64,000 nucleotides of DNA from Nannocystis sp. (GTDB lineage Bacteria > Myxococcota_A > Polyangia > Nannocystales > Nannocystaceae): the NCBI RefSeq assembly GCF_016714285.1, contig NZ_JADJNN010000040.1, forward strand, positions 1-64,000. Reading direction: 5' to 3'. This document shows, piece after piece, positions 10,258 through 18,900 of this stretch; within the stretch, counting starts at the first letter, position 1; every line of letters starts with the position of its first letter. The notes under the pieces are model-generated. The model was not told the DNA's origin and ran no database searches. It worked only from the letters and a program-made list of their open reading frames with translations. The position numbers were made by a program, and so were the translations under genes.

Positions 10258-10702
10258 CGTCTTGGTTCAGCAGATCCGCAATCCCTTCCAACATCACAAT
10301 GCGGGGGATTTCATTAACACGCGCGTGGTCACTATCATAGAAGTCCGCCATCTTACGCGCTACACTTTCATGGCCTTCATATATATCATGATGGGCGGCA
10401 TTGTACGCCGCGGGCCAGGGCGGTTCTGCGTCACTCGACCGAAGGCGCCCTCCAGCGTCGAATACCTCAGAGTCGAGGAATCGATAATAAAAGGCCATCA
10501 CCGGGCCTGGCCCACGACGCGCACCGTGGAGCGAGGCTACAACCAGTTCTGGTGGGCAATCCTCCGTAATGTGGGCCACGCTAATGTCATCTTGTGGACG
10601 TCCTCGAAAATCAGCGGCTCGCGCCTCCGGTGTTCCAGAGTCGGTCCACGCGCTTGGCACGTCGACCATCCTACAGAATGGCTTTCCACTCGCGGTCGTC
10701 AT
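10241..10702 (-). CDS. hypothetical protein (153 aa)
   Basis: Starts MTTASGKPFCRMVDVP five bases after the stop of the HEAT-like gene. Soluble, acidic, no membrane helices; contains YYRFLDSEVFDAGGRL and a helix ending IVMLEGIADLLNQDD. No family recognised. Part of the tight minus-strand operon from TIGR04255 towards the phosphoesterase; moderate GC, below that of the backbone. Confidence 0.55.
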   Translation of the reverse strand: MTTASGKPFCRMVDVPSAWTDSGTPEARAADFRGRPQDDISVAHITEDCPPELVVASLHGARRGPGPVMAFYYRFLDSEVFDAGGRLRSSDAEPPWPAAYNAAHHDIYEGHESVARKMADFYDSDHARVNEIPRIVMLEGIADLLNQDDAPAG

Positions 10703-10707
10703 GATAC

Positions 10708-11293
10708 CTAGCCGAGGACACGGAGGACGTGCTCCATTGTCAATCGGGTGTGCGGGTGCGTCTCTCGCTCCAATGCCGAGCGTAATGCGTCGATGACCGA
10801 ACGATCGCCAATCTGCCAGATGGCTTCAGCTGCAGCGGTTCGCACGGCCGGATGAGCCAATGTCAGGATGTACAATATGTGAGGGAGTACAGTCTCACGA
10901 CGCGCGAACCCATCTTCCGCAATGCCACCGAGCAGACGTGTTGCCGCAAGGACTTCAGGTAGGGTCCGCGATGGCATATCTGTGGCAATGTTAGCCAGGT
11001 AAGATATGTCGACTCCGGAGACTACGGTAGGGTGCAATTGCAGGTAGTCGAGTATGCTCTCAGGCAAGCAATTCCACAACGCCTCCCGGTGCGCGGCGCT
11101 CGCTTGACTCCACTGCATTCTCAGCCACTTTGAGGGACCAACGAGTGGCTTCGCAAGTAGGACGGACTCGCCCTCGCCAATGACGCGCGAACCAACAGCA
11201 GTATCGTCGTCAGGCGGCTCGAATGCTGGATCCGTCGTAGGGGTAGAATGGCTGACCCAGCAGACATGCGGCAGTGGCGGTGGTTAGGATCAT
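10708..11293 (-). CDS. HEAT-repeat-like protein downstream of TIGR04255 (frameshift)
   Basis: The ATG at 11,293 overlaps the TGA of the TIGR04255 gene (ATGA). The first frame reads MILTTATAACLLGQPFYPYDG, and from about 11,215 the sequence continues in the frame that includes VIGEGESVLLAKPLVGPSKW and runs to VLRVLG. The last ~80 residues form helical pairs (AHPAVRTAAAEAIWQIGDR, then SVIDALRSALERET) typical of HEAT-like repeats. About 195 aa in total with one indel. The function is unknown; coupling to TIGR04255 suggests the two proteins work together. Confidence 0.55.
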
Positions 11294-12045
11294 TGCAGCG
11301 ACTCCTTTAGCTTCGGCCCCATGAAGCCGAAGAACAAGTCATTCTTGAATTCACGAAGGTCTTCTAGGATATCCCAGATATCTGCGCTCGCCGCCGGCAC
11401 CTCTTGATCGAGCCAGGCTTGTATATCGTAAATGAAGAATCGAAACGGACCGCCGTCGAAAGGGGCTGGTCTAAAATTTACGATAGCCTTGTGTTCCGGT
11501 GACACAGAGTGTGAGAGTGAAATATGTTCGTTGAAACCGTCAATCGGGCCGAGTTCCCGCGGAAACTGAGGGTAAATCTTGAACCAATCAGCGAGCGCGC
11601 TCGCCTCGGATGGGATGCGTATACGGTTGATGTAACGCACTCCCAAACGAAGCGTCCGCTCCGGTGCTGTAGCGGTTACGTAGTGGTGCCAGGCGTCCCG
11701 GGCTTCGTCACGAAGTTCCTGCCATGAGGTATATCCGTGAAGGCGGCTATACGTAAATCCATCACGTCGCGCCTGGAAGGCGCGTCGTTGGGTATCGTTG
11801 ATAAACAAGAAACCGCGCACGTCGTGCATTGTACTGGTGACCGAAGCCTGCCCCCCCAGCGAGAGTGCGGCTTCAAACTCACGCTGGGCTAAAATTCGTG
11901 GGAAATCCCCGACCTTCAAGCCAACCCCCTGCAGTGTTTCAGCGTCCAGATCCCGGTTCGGCACGCGGATCTCGATCAAGGCCTCCGAGATCGGTGCCTT
12001 GGTTCCGAGGTTCCTGCGGTCGGCAATAAGACGAGGAAGACTCAT
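11290..12045 (-). CDS. TIGR04255 family protein
   Basis: 251 aa beginning MSLPRLIADRRNLGTKAPISEALIEIRV. The pattern 'PI.EALIEIRV ... RRDGFTYSRL.GYTSWQELRDEA ... LRLGVRYINRI.IP' is characteristic of the sporadically distributed TIGR04255 family, whose members are about 250 aa and of unknown function. They turn up in accessory gene clusters. No membrane segment or catalytic motif is visible. It heads a minus-strand operon: HEAT-like protein, two small unknowns, then the phosphoesterase and NACHT genes, all within short or overlapping spacing. Confidence 0.75.
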   Translation of the reverse strand: MSLPRLIADRRNLGTKAPISEALIEIRVPNRDLDAETLQGVGLKVGDFPRILAQREFEAALSLGGQASVTSTMHDVRGFLFINDTQRRAFQARRDGFTYSRLHGYTSWQELRDEARDAWHHYVTATAPERTLRLGVRYINRIRIPSEASALADWFKIYPQFPRELGPIDGFNEHISLSHSVSPEHKAIVNFRPAPFDGGPFRFFIYDIQAWLDQEVPAASADIWDILEDLREFKNDLFFGFMGPKLKESLQ

Positions 12046-12424
12046 AGTTTCCTGAAGTGGCTGGCGTCGAGGCTAACGCCTGCGAAATCTTGCCGCAAGC
12101 GGCTGCACACCTGAGCAGGCCACAGGCTCATCACTGCGGCGAGCCACAGTCTATTCCCTGCATTGGGGCGACAACCATCACCACATCCGCCAGCGCGGGC
12201 GCACAGCGCGTCGCATCCACCGAGCTACCGTCACCTGCTGCGGCTGGCGGAGATCTTCGGGGTGCCGAGCTGCTCGGCGGCCGCGGCCTGCGACAGCAGG
12301 TGCGAACAAACATTCGCACGTGTGGGCGCTCACCCCAGGCTCCGGCGGCGAGCCCGGATCCTCGTCGTCAACAACCGGCGCTGTGCAAGCGGGGTGTGGA
12401 CAGGGGCATGCCGTCTTGAGGAGG
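12046..12424. other. no confident gene; probable left boundary zone of the element
   Basis: About 380 bp with open frames of poor codon quality on both strands. A short plus-strand stretch (YRHLLRLAEIFGVP) looks gene-like but has no start or end. This is where the accessory island meets the integrated element. I found no repeat I can match to the integrase end by eye. Confidence 0.35.
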
Positions 12425-12682
12425 TCAGCTCTCATGTTGAACGAAGTCGCCGCGGCTAAGCGCCGCACGGATCCCGCCCCAAGACATGTGGGCCTCGAGT
12501 TGCTGATGCACCCAGGCTGCCTGCGCCGGGGCGTGGACGGGCCACCGCGCCATGCGACCGCGGGCTCCCCCGAAGTAGATCTCCGGGGCTGGTAGCACGC
12601 CCATCTTGGCCCAGCGGAGCGCCGTGCCTGGGGAGACACCCGCGGCGGCTGCCACCTGTGCGGTCGTGACCCAGTCTCCCAC
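12425..12682 (-). CDS. helix-turn-helix (MerR/AlpA-like) DNA-binding protein
   Basis: About 85 aa from a GTG: VGDWVTTAQVAAAAGVSP followed by a helix and GALRW-type recognition region (GTALRWAKMGVLPAPEIYFG) and a short basic tail (ARGRMARWPVHAP). The layout 'T.A.VA...GVS..T...W...G.LP.P....G..R..RW' matches the excisionase/AlpA and MerR-like winged-helix proteins. At the end of an integrated element it may act as excisionase or repressor. The start is uncertain; the frame remains open further upstream. It is divergent from the small plus-strand genes across an AT-rich gap. Confidence 0.5.
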   Translation of the reverse strand: MGDWVTTAQVAAAAGVSPGTALRWAKMGVLPAPEIYFGGARGRMARWPVHAPAQAAWVHQQLEAHMSWGGIRAALSRGDFVQHES

Positions 12683-12796
12683 CCGGCGCGAGTGTAACTG
12701 CGCGGCGCGGCCCGCTTCTACCCTTCCAATTTTGCGTCCGGTGTTGTAGTACGTGAAATAAGCGAAGAATAAGCAGGGAACAAGGGAGAAGTAACT
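12683..12796. promoter_or_regulatory. AT-rich divergent intergenic region
   Basis: A clearly AT-rich stretch (12,727-12,790) separates the minus-strand helix-turn-helix gene from the plus-strand gene at 12,797, so divergent promoters and an operator are likely here. A purine-rich GGGAGAAG lies just upstream of the GTG at 12,797. No single -35/-10 pair stands out. Confidence 0.4.
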
Positions 12797-13063
12797 GTGA
12801 AACGACCAGCCAAATCCGCTCCCCCGCTCTCTGTGGTCCCGAGCGAAGGGACCCCAGCGCCCTATCTGGGCCGGGTCATCACCCTCGAGCTTTCCAGTGG
12901 GCACGTCCTGGAGCTGGGCGTCGCCCACGTCGTGAACATGCGGGTCATGGAGCTGGACCTCCCGCTGAACTCTGCGGCCGTGTACGACGGGCTGGGAACC
13001 CTGCTGCACCGGACCAGCTTCGAGAGCTGGCTGGCCAGGTTCAGCCGACGGCAGGCGCCATGA
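12797..13063 (+). CDS. hypothetical protein (88 aa)
   Basis: GTG start preceded at good spacing by GGGAG. MKRPAKSAPPLSVVPSEG, then a beta-rich core (YLGRVITLELSSGHVLELGVAHVV) and a short helical end. No family recognised. Its stop overlaps the ATG of the next gene (ATGA), so the two are co-translated. It may be an early or regulatory gene of the element. Confidence 0.6.
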   Translation: MKRPAKSAPPLSVVPSEGTPAPYLGRVITLELSSGHVLELGVAHVVNMRVMELDLPLNSAAVYDGLGTLLHRTSFESWLARFSRRQAP

Positions 13064-13263
13064 GCCAGCAGGTCGAGTATCTCGGCGATTACCCGACCGT
13101 CGACGAGTACTTCAGGTCTCAGCTCGAGGAGCTGGTGATCCCTGCCGGCCTGTGGCTCCTCGACTGCCTCGACCCCGAGCGGATCCGTGAGCGATTCGAG
13201 GCCGGTGTGTTCCGCTACTTCGTGGCCAGCGGCTGCGTTTTCAGGGTGTCGACGGACGAATAG
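13060..13263 (+). CDS. hypothetical acidic protein (67 aa)
   Basis: MSQQVEYLGDYPTVDEYFRSQL..., acidic and helical, ends VSTDE. Coupled to the upstream 88-aa gene by an ATGA overlap. Its stop is 17 bp from the stop of the convergent 658-aa gene, so readthrough between the two transcripts is expected. No family recognised. Confidence 0.6.
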   Translation: MSQQVEYLGDYPTVDEYFRSQLEELVIPAGLWLLDCLDPERIRERFEAGVFRYFVASGCVFRVSTDE

Positions 13264-13280
13264 CGAGCGCGGGCGGCCAA

Positions 13281-15257
13281 CTACAGCGGCCCGGACTTCC
13301 GCTTGTAGACCTTGCTCAGGGCCCACCCGGCGGCGAACAGGGCGCCGAAGCCACCGATGCCCGCCACCATGGCCCGCTCCCGGGTCCACAGCGGCGGCGG
13401 GTCGTCGCCCATCACCGCCGGGTCGGCGTCGCGGTCCTGGCGACCCCGGCGGACCGGCGGGTCATCCCACGCCGGGGGCACGGGGTTGCCGACCCGCAGC
13501 GGCGGCAGGTCGGGCTCTGGCTCCTCCGGCTTGCCGTCGCCCGCGCTGAGGCGGGCGTGGATCCCGAACCTGCTCGGCACCTTGGGGACGCCCGACGCGA
13601 GGAGCTGGGCGCGCCAGTCCTTGCCGTTGTGGCGCTCGCCCTCGGGGACGTCGAGCATGTTGATCGCCATGCGGGCCTCGCTCTTGAGCAGCAGGGCGCG
13701 CATGTCGTCGAGCAGCGACTGCAAGCCGGCGTCGCCCGCGAAGGCGGCGTCGCTGCGCCGAACGTAGGCGGACACGAGGCTGTATTTCAGGTTGTGCCGC
13801 TGCCGTTTCTGGAGCGCGTTGAGCGTGTCGTAGATGGCCGGGTTCCGATAGTAAATGGTGCCCATGCAGCTCTGAAAGCCCTTGCTCGGGGTGTCGAGAA
13901 TGGGCAGGAAGGGCCCCGAGTACAGGCTCCCGGGGTAGAGGTTGCTGGTCTTCATCTCCTCGCGGAAGTAGCCGGTGGGGGTGTCGAACTTGGTGTAGAT
14001 CGGGTGGAGATTCGTTCCGCCGAGGGTTTGGCAGGCCCACGATCCGACGCCGTAGTAGACCGCGGCGCCGAAGAAGCCCTCAAGGTTGCGGCTCTTGATC
14101 GTGCCGTCGCCGTTGAGGTTCTTGCCCCACCACGGGAACACGCGCTCGCGGAGGTAGTCGATGCCCGCCTCGCAGTAGGCGAGCCACTCGGCGTGCATGC
14201 GGATGCAGTCGAGGCGGTAGAGGTACGGCGAGCCGGGCTTGGTCGCCCACTCCCAGGCGAGACCGGCGAGGCGGGCGGTCGCGGGGTAGAAGCTGCCGGT
14301 GTCGATGATGTACTGCGCGCCGTTGACCGGGTTCGAGTGACTGTATGCGCCGCGCGGGTCGCTACCCCGGTTGAGGAACGCTTTGAAGGCGGCGCCGCGG
14401 GGGTCGAGGTTGACCTGGATCACCGAGGTCAGGATCGTGGTGCCGGGGATGAGACCCACGCCGCCGGAGGGGACAAACGCCTCGCCCTCGTCGCCGGCGA
14501 ACTCGTCGCTCCACTTGTCGACCTCGCCCTGGGCGAAGGCGAAGCCCCTGTCGCGCTCGATGCCCACCCACTCACCCTTGAAGCGCGGGAGAAACAGCCG
14601 GGTCCAGTCTTGCGTCTGCAGGGTGGTGCGGACCTGATTCTGGACCAGGCCCGAGTCGGTCACGCTGTCGGCGGTCTGGAGCGGCGGGAACGACCGATAC
14701 ATGGCCTCGCGCACGGCGGCGTCGTGCCGGTCCTGCTTGGCCTTCCGCGCCTTGATGATCTTGACGATGCCCGTCACGAGCGCCGCGATCGCGGCGCCGA
14801 TCTGCCCCACGACGGGGATCGCCGTGCCGACAGCGGCGAGGCCCACACCGAGCGTGACGGTGGCTACGACCTTGCCGGCGTTGCCCTTGCTGGCGGCGTC
14901 GAAGATGTCGGCGACGTCGCGCTCCGACAGCGCGGTGCCGATCGGCGTGGCGTCGATGACGGACTTCAACCCGCCGAGCAGGCCCGACGGGTAGTTGTTG
15001 AACTTCGTGATCTCGGTGCCGAAGTCGGTGGCGAGATCGAAGAGCAGGAGCCGTGAGCCGGTGTGCAGATCGCGGGCCTGGTGCGCCGCGGTGGTATCGA
15101 AGCGGTCGAGGCCGAAGCTCGCGCCCACGGAGGGGTCCAACCAGGCGTTCTGGAGCTCTTGATGCGAGGGGAATTCGGATTTGAAGGTGTCGTACTCGCT
15201 CAGCGCAGCGCCGAAGGCGGCCTCGAAGGCGGCGCTACCTGGCCGCAGGGCTACCAC
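13281..15257 (-). CDS. large membrane-associated protein of unknown function (658 aa)
   Basis: Intact GTG-start frame. An amphipathic N-terminal ~120 residues is followed by a long hydrophobic stretch at about 129-168 (VATVTLGVGLAAVGTAIPVV and more) and a basic patch (KARKAKQDR), then a soluble middle rich in aromatic residues. After a Pro-rich linker (PEEPEPDLPPL) there is one C-terminal helix (VAGIGGFGALFAAGWAL) ending in a basic KVYKRKSGPL. The same pattern (C-terminal helix plus basic tail) recurs in right-arm proteins of the element. No family recognised. Last gene of the left-arm operon; a structural or membrane-active protein of a virion-like particle is one possibility. Confidence 0.7.
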   Translation of the reverse strand: MVALRPGSAAFEAAFGAALSEYDTFKSEFPSHQELQNAWLDPSVGASFGLDRFDTTAAHQARDLHTGSRLLLFDLATDFGTEITKFNNYPSGLLGGLKSVIDATPIGTALSERDVADIFDAASKGNAGKVVATVTLGVGLAAVGTAIPVVGQIGAAIAALVTGIVKIIKARKAKQDRHDAAVREAMYRSFPPLQTADSVTDSGLVQNQVRTTLQTQDWTRLFLPRFKGEWVGIERDRGFAFAQGEVDKWSDEFAGDEGEAFVPSGGVGLIPGTTILTSVIQVNLDPRGAAFKAFLNRGSDPRGAYSHSNPVNGAQYIIDTGSFYPATARLAGLAWEWATKPGSPYLYRLDCIRMHAEWLAYCEAGIDYLRERVFPWWGKNLNGDGTIKSRNLEGFFGAAVYYGVGSWACQTLGGTNLHPIYTKFDTPTGYFREEMKTSNLYPGSLYSGPFLPILDTPSKGFQSCMGTIYYRNPAIYDTLNALQKRQRHNLKYSLVSAYVRRSDAAFAGDAGLQSLLDDMRALLLKSEARMAINMLDVPEGERHNGKDWRAQLLASGVPKVPSRFGIHARLSAGDGKPEEPEPDLPPLRVGNPVPPAWDDPPVRRGRQDRDADPAVMGDDPPPLWTRERAMVAGIGGFGALFAAGWALSKVYKRKSGPL

Positions 15258-15269
15258 GGCGCACCTACT

Positions 15270-15629
15270 TCATCGCTCGGCCTGACACTCGATGTTCTCG
15301 AGACACACGTAGCCGGTCGGGCAGGCGGTTTGCGCGTTGCAAGGGACATAGCAGTGTCCCCCATTGCACTTGCCGCTGATGCCGGATAGCGATGGACACT
15401 CCGCGTCCTCCATGCACTCGGGCTGACAAATGCTCGAGTTGCTGGTGAAGCGGCACTGGGAGCCCCCCTCGCACTTGTAGTCGCAAGTACAGGGGGGATA
15501 GTTGGGGTCCTTGTCGCCGATGGCGTCGTCGGTGCATGCGTCGCCGGTGCTCGATCCGCCGGTGTCGTCGCCGGAGTCGGGCTTGCAGGCCAGGAGGGCG
15601 ACGAGGAAGGGCAGGAGGACGGCGCGCAT
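15270..15629 (-). CDS. cysteine-rich lipoprotein (119 aa)
   Basis: MRAVLLPFLVALLACKPDSG gives a clear type II signal peptide with lipobox LLAC, then a Ser/Thr/Asp/Gly-rich linker and a domain with about 14 cysteines (CTCDYKCEGGSQC..., ...CMEDAECPSL...). This matches the Cys-rich outer-membrane lipoproteins typical of Nannocystis-type myxobacteria, yet it sits inside the element's left-arm operon, 12 bp before the 658-aa gene. It may be a host-derived cargo or superinfection/receptor-masking protein; that is inference. Confidence 0.7.
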   Translation of the reverse strand: MRAVLLPFLVALLACKPDSGDDTGGSSTGDACTDDAIGDKDPNYPPCTCDYKCEGGSQCRFTSNSSICQPECMEDAECPSLSGISGKCNGGHCYVPCNAQTACPTGYVCLENIECQAER

Positions 15630-15690
15630 GGTCGGGGTCTTACCATGAGCCCCGCGACCGTCGCCAGGGTCGACGCGGCGATCATGGCGA

Positions 15691-15960
15691 TCATGGGGCC
15701 CGCCCCAGGTGGACGGCGCCCTCGCCGTCGATGGCCACACGTGCGACGACGCAGCCCTCGACCGTCTCGAGGCAGCAGTTGCGAGTCACGGGCAGGTGGC
15801 GCCAGCGCTCGAGCACCACGCCGTTGCAGCGGGCTTTGCCCGACACGAGGATCACGGCGATGGCCCGCTCGCCGAGCTCCTCGATGCTCGTCTCGCCGGG
15901 CGCGAGCACCACGGCGTCGAGCTTGAACGCGCCGAGGGTCAACATTGTGCGGTCAAACAT
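15691..15960 (-). CDS. hypothetical beta-rich protein (89 aa)
   Basis: ATG preceded by GAGGAGAAACC overlapping the end of the clamp gene, an excellent ribosome binding site. MFDRTMLTLGAFKLDAVVLA... is beta-rich with three cysteines near the C-terminus (NCCLETVEGC). No family recognised. Ten bases separate it from the upstream methylase/helicase/clamp gene, so it belongs to the same operon. Confidence 0.6.
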   Translation of the reverse strand: MFDRTMLTLGAFKLDAVVLAPGETSIEELGERAIAVILVSGKARCNGVVLERWRHLPVTRNCCLETVEGCVVARVAIDGEGAVHLGRAP

Positions 15961-15969
15961 GGTTTCTCC

Positions 15970-18900
15970 TCAGTTTTGGAGCCGGTACGGCATGACGATC
16001 GTGATGTTGTTCGACTCGAGGGCGGCGAGCACCGGGCCGCGGGCGTCGCGGCGGGTCTTCGGCAGGGCGCTGTCGGGCCAGGTGATCACGAGGATCGGGC
16101 TGGTCGGGGTGGTGAAGGCGAGCGCGACGAGGGGGCCGCCAGAGCGCAGGCCCTCGAGGACGTCGCGCATGTAGGCCGCGTTGATGCCGATCTCGATGGC
16201 GGGGCCGTCGACGAAGACGTCGCGCAGGTTGAAGCTGAAGGTGTCGCTCTTGATCTCCAGCGGAGTCGCGACTTGCACGCGCGCGAGCTCCTTGGCCGAC
16301 GCGAGGGGCTTCACGGCGTCGAAGAGCTCGGCCCGGTTCACGACGCACACGGTCGTCAGGTCGCCCGCCTTGGGGATGACGTTCTGATAGGCGATCGGTT
16401 CGGCGGGGGCGCGGCTGGCGATGAAGGTGAACAGGTCGGTGGCCAGCGCGAGCCGCTTGGTGCCGCCAGTGGCGGTCTGGATCCGCAGCGGGGGCGAGGC
16501 CGCGTCCTTGCGGCGACGGCCGGGGCGAACGGTCTTCTCGTACTCTTGCAGGAGCTTTTGCAGGCGGAGCAGCGCCGGGTAGGCGATGCGCTGGCCGTCG
16601 AGCGCGGCCGCGTCGGGCGTGTCGATCGAGGCCAGGGCGAGCATGTGGCCGTTGGTGGCGATCGCGGTGAGGCGCTCGCCCTGGGCGTGGAAGGCGAGCA
16701 TGTGGAGCTGGGGCCGGTTCGCGTCGGTCGAGACGGCGAACATGCTGCGATCGAGGAGGTCCATGAACGCCTCGAGCGGGATCTGGGCGGCGCCCGTGAG
16801 GTCGTCGTCGAGGCGGACGGGCACGTACGCGACGGTCGGCACTGATACCTGGCGGCCGACCACGCCGACCTGCAAGATCGCCTCGCGCGGCTTCTTCTGC
16901 ACCTGCAAGGCGCCGGAGGTCAGGTGCTTCGTGCTGGCCGCGAGCTGCTTGCTCTCCACGGTCGCGTCGCCGGGGCTGACGCAGCGCGTGGTCGTGAAGC
17001 GCAGCTCGAAGTACTGGTCGGGCGAGCCGACGCGGAAGAACACGTGGCCGCGACACTCGATCTGGACGAGGCTGAGCTTTGCGTCGCCGGGCACGGACAC
17101 GCGGCGGATTAGATTGAGGGCGCCCTGCAGCTCCTTGGCGTCGACCGTGAAGGCGAGCTCGCCGGCCACGGCGGGCACTGGCGGTGGAGCGAGCAGGTCG
17201 GGCGCGGGGGGCTTCGGCGAGGGGCCGGGCTCGTCGTCGCTGGCGTCGACGTCGTCGGGCGGGGGCACCTGTGCGAGCGGTGCGGGCGCGGAGGTCTCGG
17301 GCTCGCCGGGAACGCGTGGCCAGTCGTCAAAGGTGCCACCGGACTGCGCGAGGCCGGCGGTGGCGAGCCGCTCGAGCACGCCGGGAAGATCGGTGCCCTC
17401 ACGCAGCGAGAGCTCGTGCAGGCGGCCGGATTGACCGGGGAGTTGCTTCTGGTCCCGGCGTGAGAAGTAGAGCGAGCCGCCGGGTACCCTGGCCTGGAAG
17501 TCACCGTAGCCCATGTGTTGCGCATTACTCGGGATCAGGGCGGTGTCGCCGAACCAGCGATCGCCGACGCGATAGAAGCGACCCGGCTCCCGAGCGGATG
17601 CTGTGGGCGGGGTGCTGATCATTTTGTCGACCGCAGTCAGGTCGCGCTCGATGGCCGCGCGCTCGGTCGGGGTGGCGGGCCTCGCAGGGACGGCCTTCTC
17701 GGCCTGCTCGTCGGCGGTGATCTCGTCGATGCTGTCGCGGACGTACTGGCGGATCGCCCGGTACTGCTCCTGCGGCCGCTTGCGGTCGCGGATCGCCTGC
17801 TTCAGCTCGGCGTAGTCGCCCAGATCCTCCGGACTGCCCGAGTGCCGTACGGACACGGTGGTGAGCAGCGTCCCGGCGGGGATCTCGGTGAAGACTCGAT
17901 CGGTGTCCCGCGAGCGCAGGTCGATCACACGGTAGCCGTGGCCGCTGCGGACGGGATTTATTGTGAAGCGCTCGCCGAGTCGGGCGACGATGCGATCGAG
18001 GATCTGGACCGAGGACGGATCCTGGTGAACGAGCGGGACTGATCGGTCGGCAGAGGGCGCTCCCACCACAGGCGGGCGGCGGCTCGCAGTTCGGAGACTG
18101 TGTAGGCGCTCGCTGCGGCCTGCCGCATGAACTCGGCGAAGCCGGCGACACCTGGCGAGAACAGGCGCATGCCGGCGAGGCTGCGTGTGTTGGCGAGGAA
18201 CAGCGCGCCAGTGCCGTCCTGCGCCGGGTACAGCTCGTCGCTGTTCGACCATGTCCGTTGCGCGAGGCGGTCGCGTACGGCGTCGGCGATGCGGGGCCAG
18301 TACACGCCCAGGAAGCGCTCGCTGGCCCACATGAGGCCGAGGTCTTCCCACGCACCCTGGCGGCCCATCGTCTCGAGCGCTTGGGCGATGGCGGCTTGCG
18401 TGGTGGCGGCATCGTCGGGCCAGCCGCCGGTGAAGCTCGCGGGGGTCAACGCGATCGGCTCGAGGCCGTCGAGGCCGACCGTGCTCCACACTGCCCGGCC
18501 GGAGCGACGCTCCCCGATCCGGCGGTCCTCGACGCGGCCATATTCGCGGTGGACCGGCTGCCCGTTCTCGAGGTGCCACAGCTGGAGGCCCTCGTAGAAC
18601 GGGACACCGGTCGCGGGGATCAGCGAGGGGCGCTGCTCGATGGCCCGCGCCTGATCGAAGAAGGGCCAGATCGAGGCGTCGACGTTGCGCAGGTTGGCGA
18701 GCTCGGCCTGGCCCTCCTGCCGCAACCTGGCGGCCTCGAGGGGCTCCGCGGCACGCTCCGCGGCGCGAAACCTGGCGTCGGCCGAGCGCATGAGGCGGGC
18801 TACCTGGCGCAGCAGTTTGCCGCGACGTGCGGCCACCTCCTGGCGGGCGACCTGCTCGAGCAGCGCGCGAGTCTTCTCGGGGTCCGTGGTCAGGTCGGCG

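Noticed and set aside
13281..15257. Idea that the 658-aa protein is a MACPF/pore-forming toxin
   Set aside because: Apart from a hydrophobic central stretch and a C-terminal helix I see no signature of any toxin family, so no function is assigned.
16586..17434. Plus-strand frames opposite the clamp and helicase genes
   Set aside because: Low-complexity antisense translations; the minus strand carries recognisable clamp and helicase motifs.
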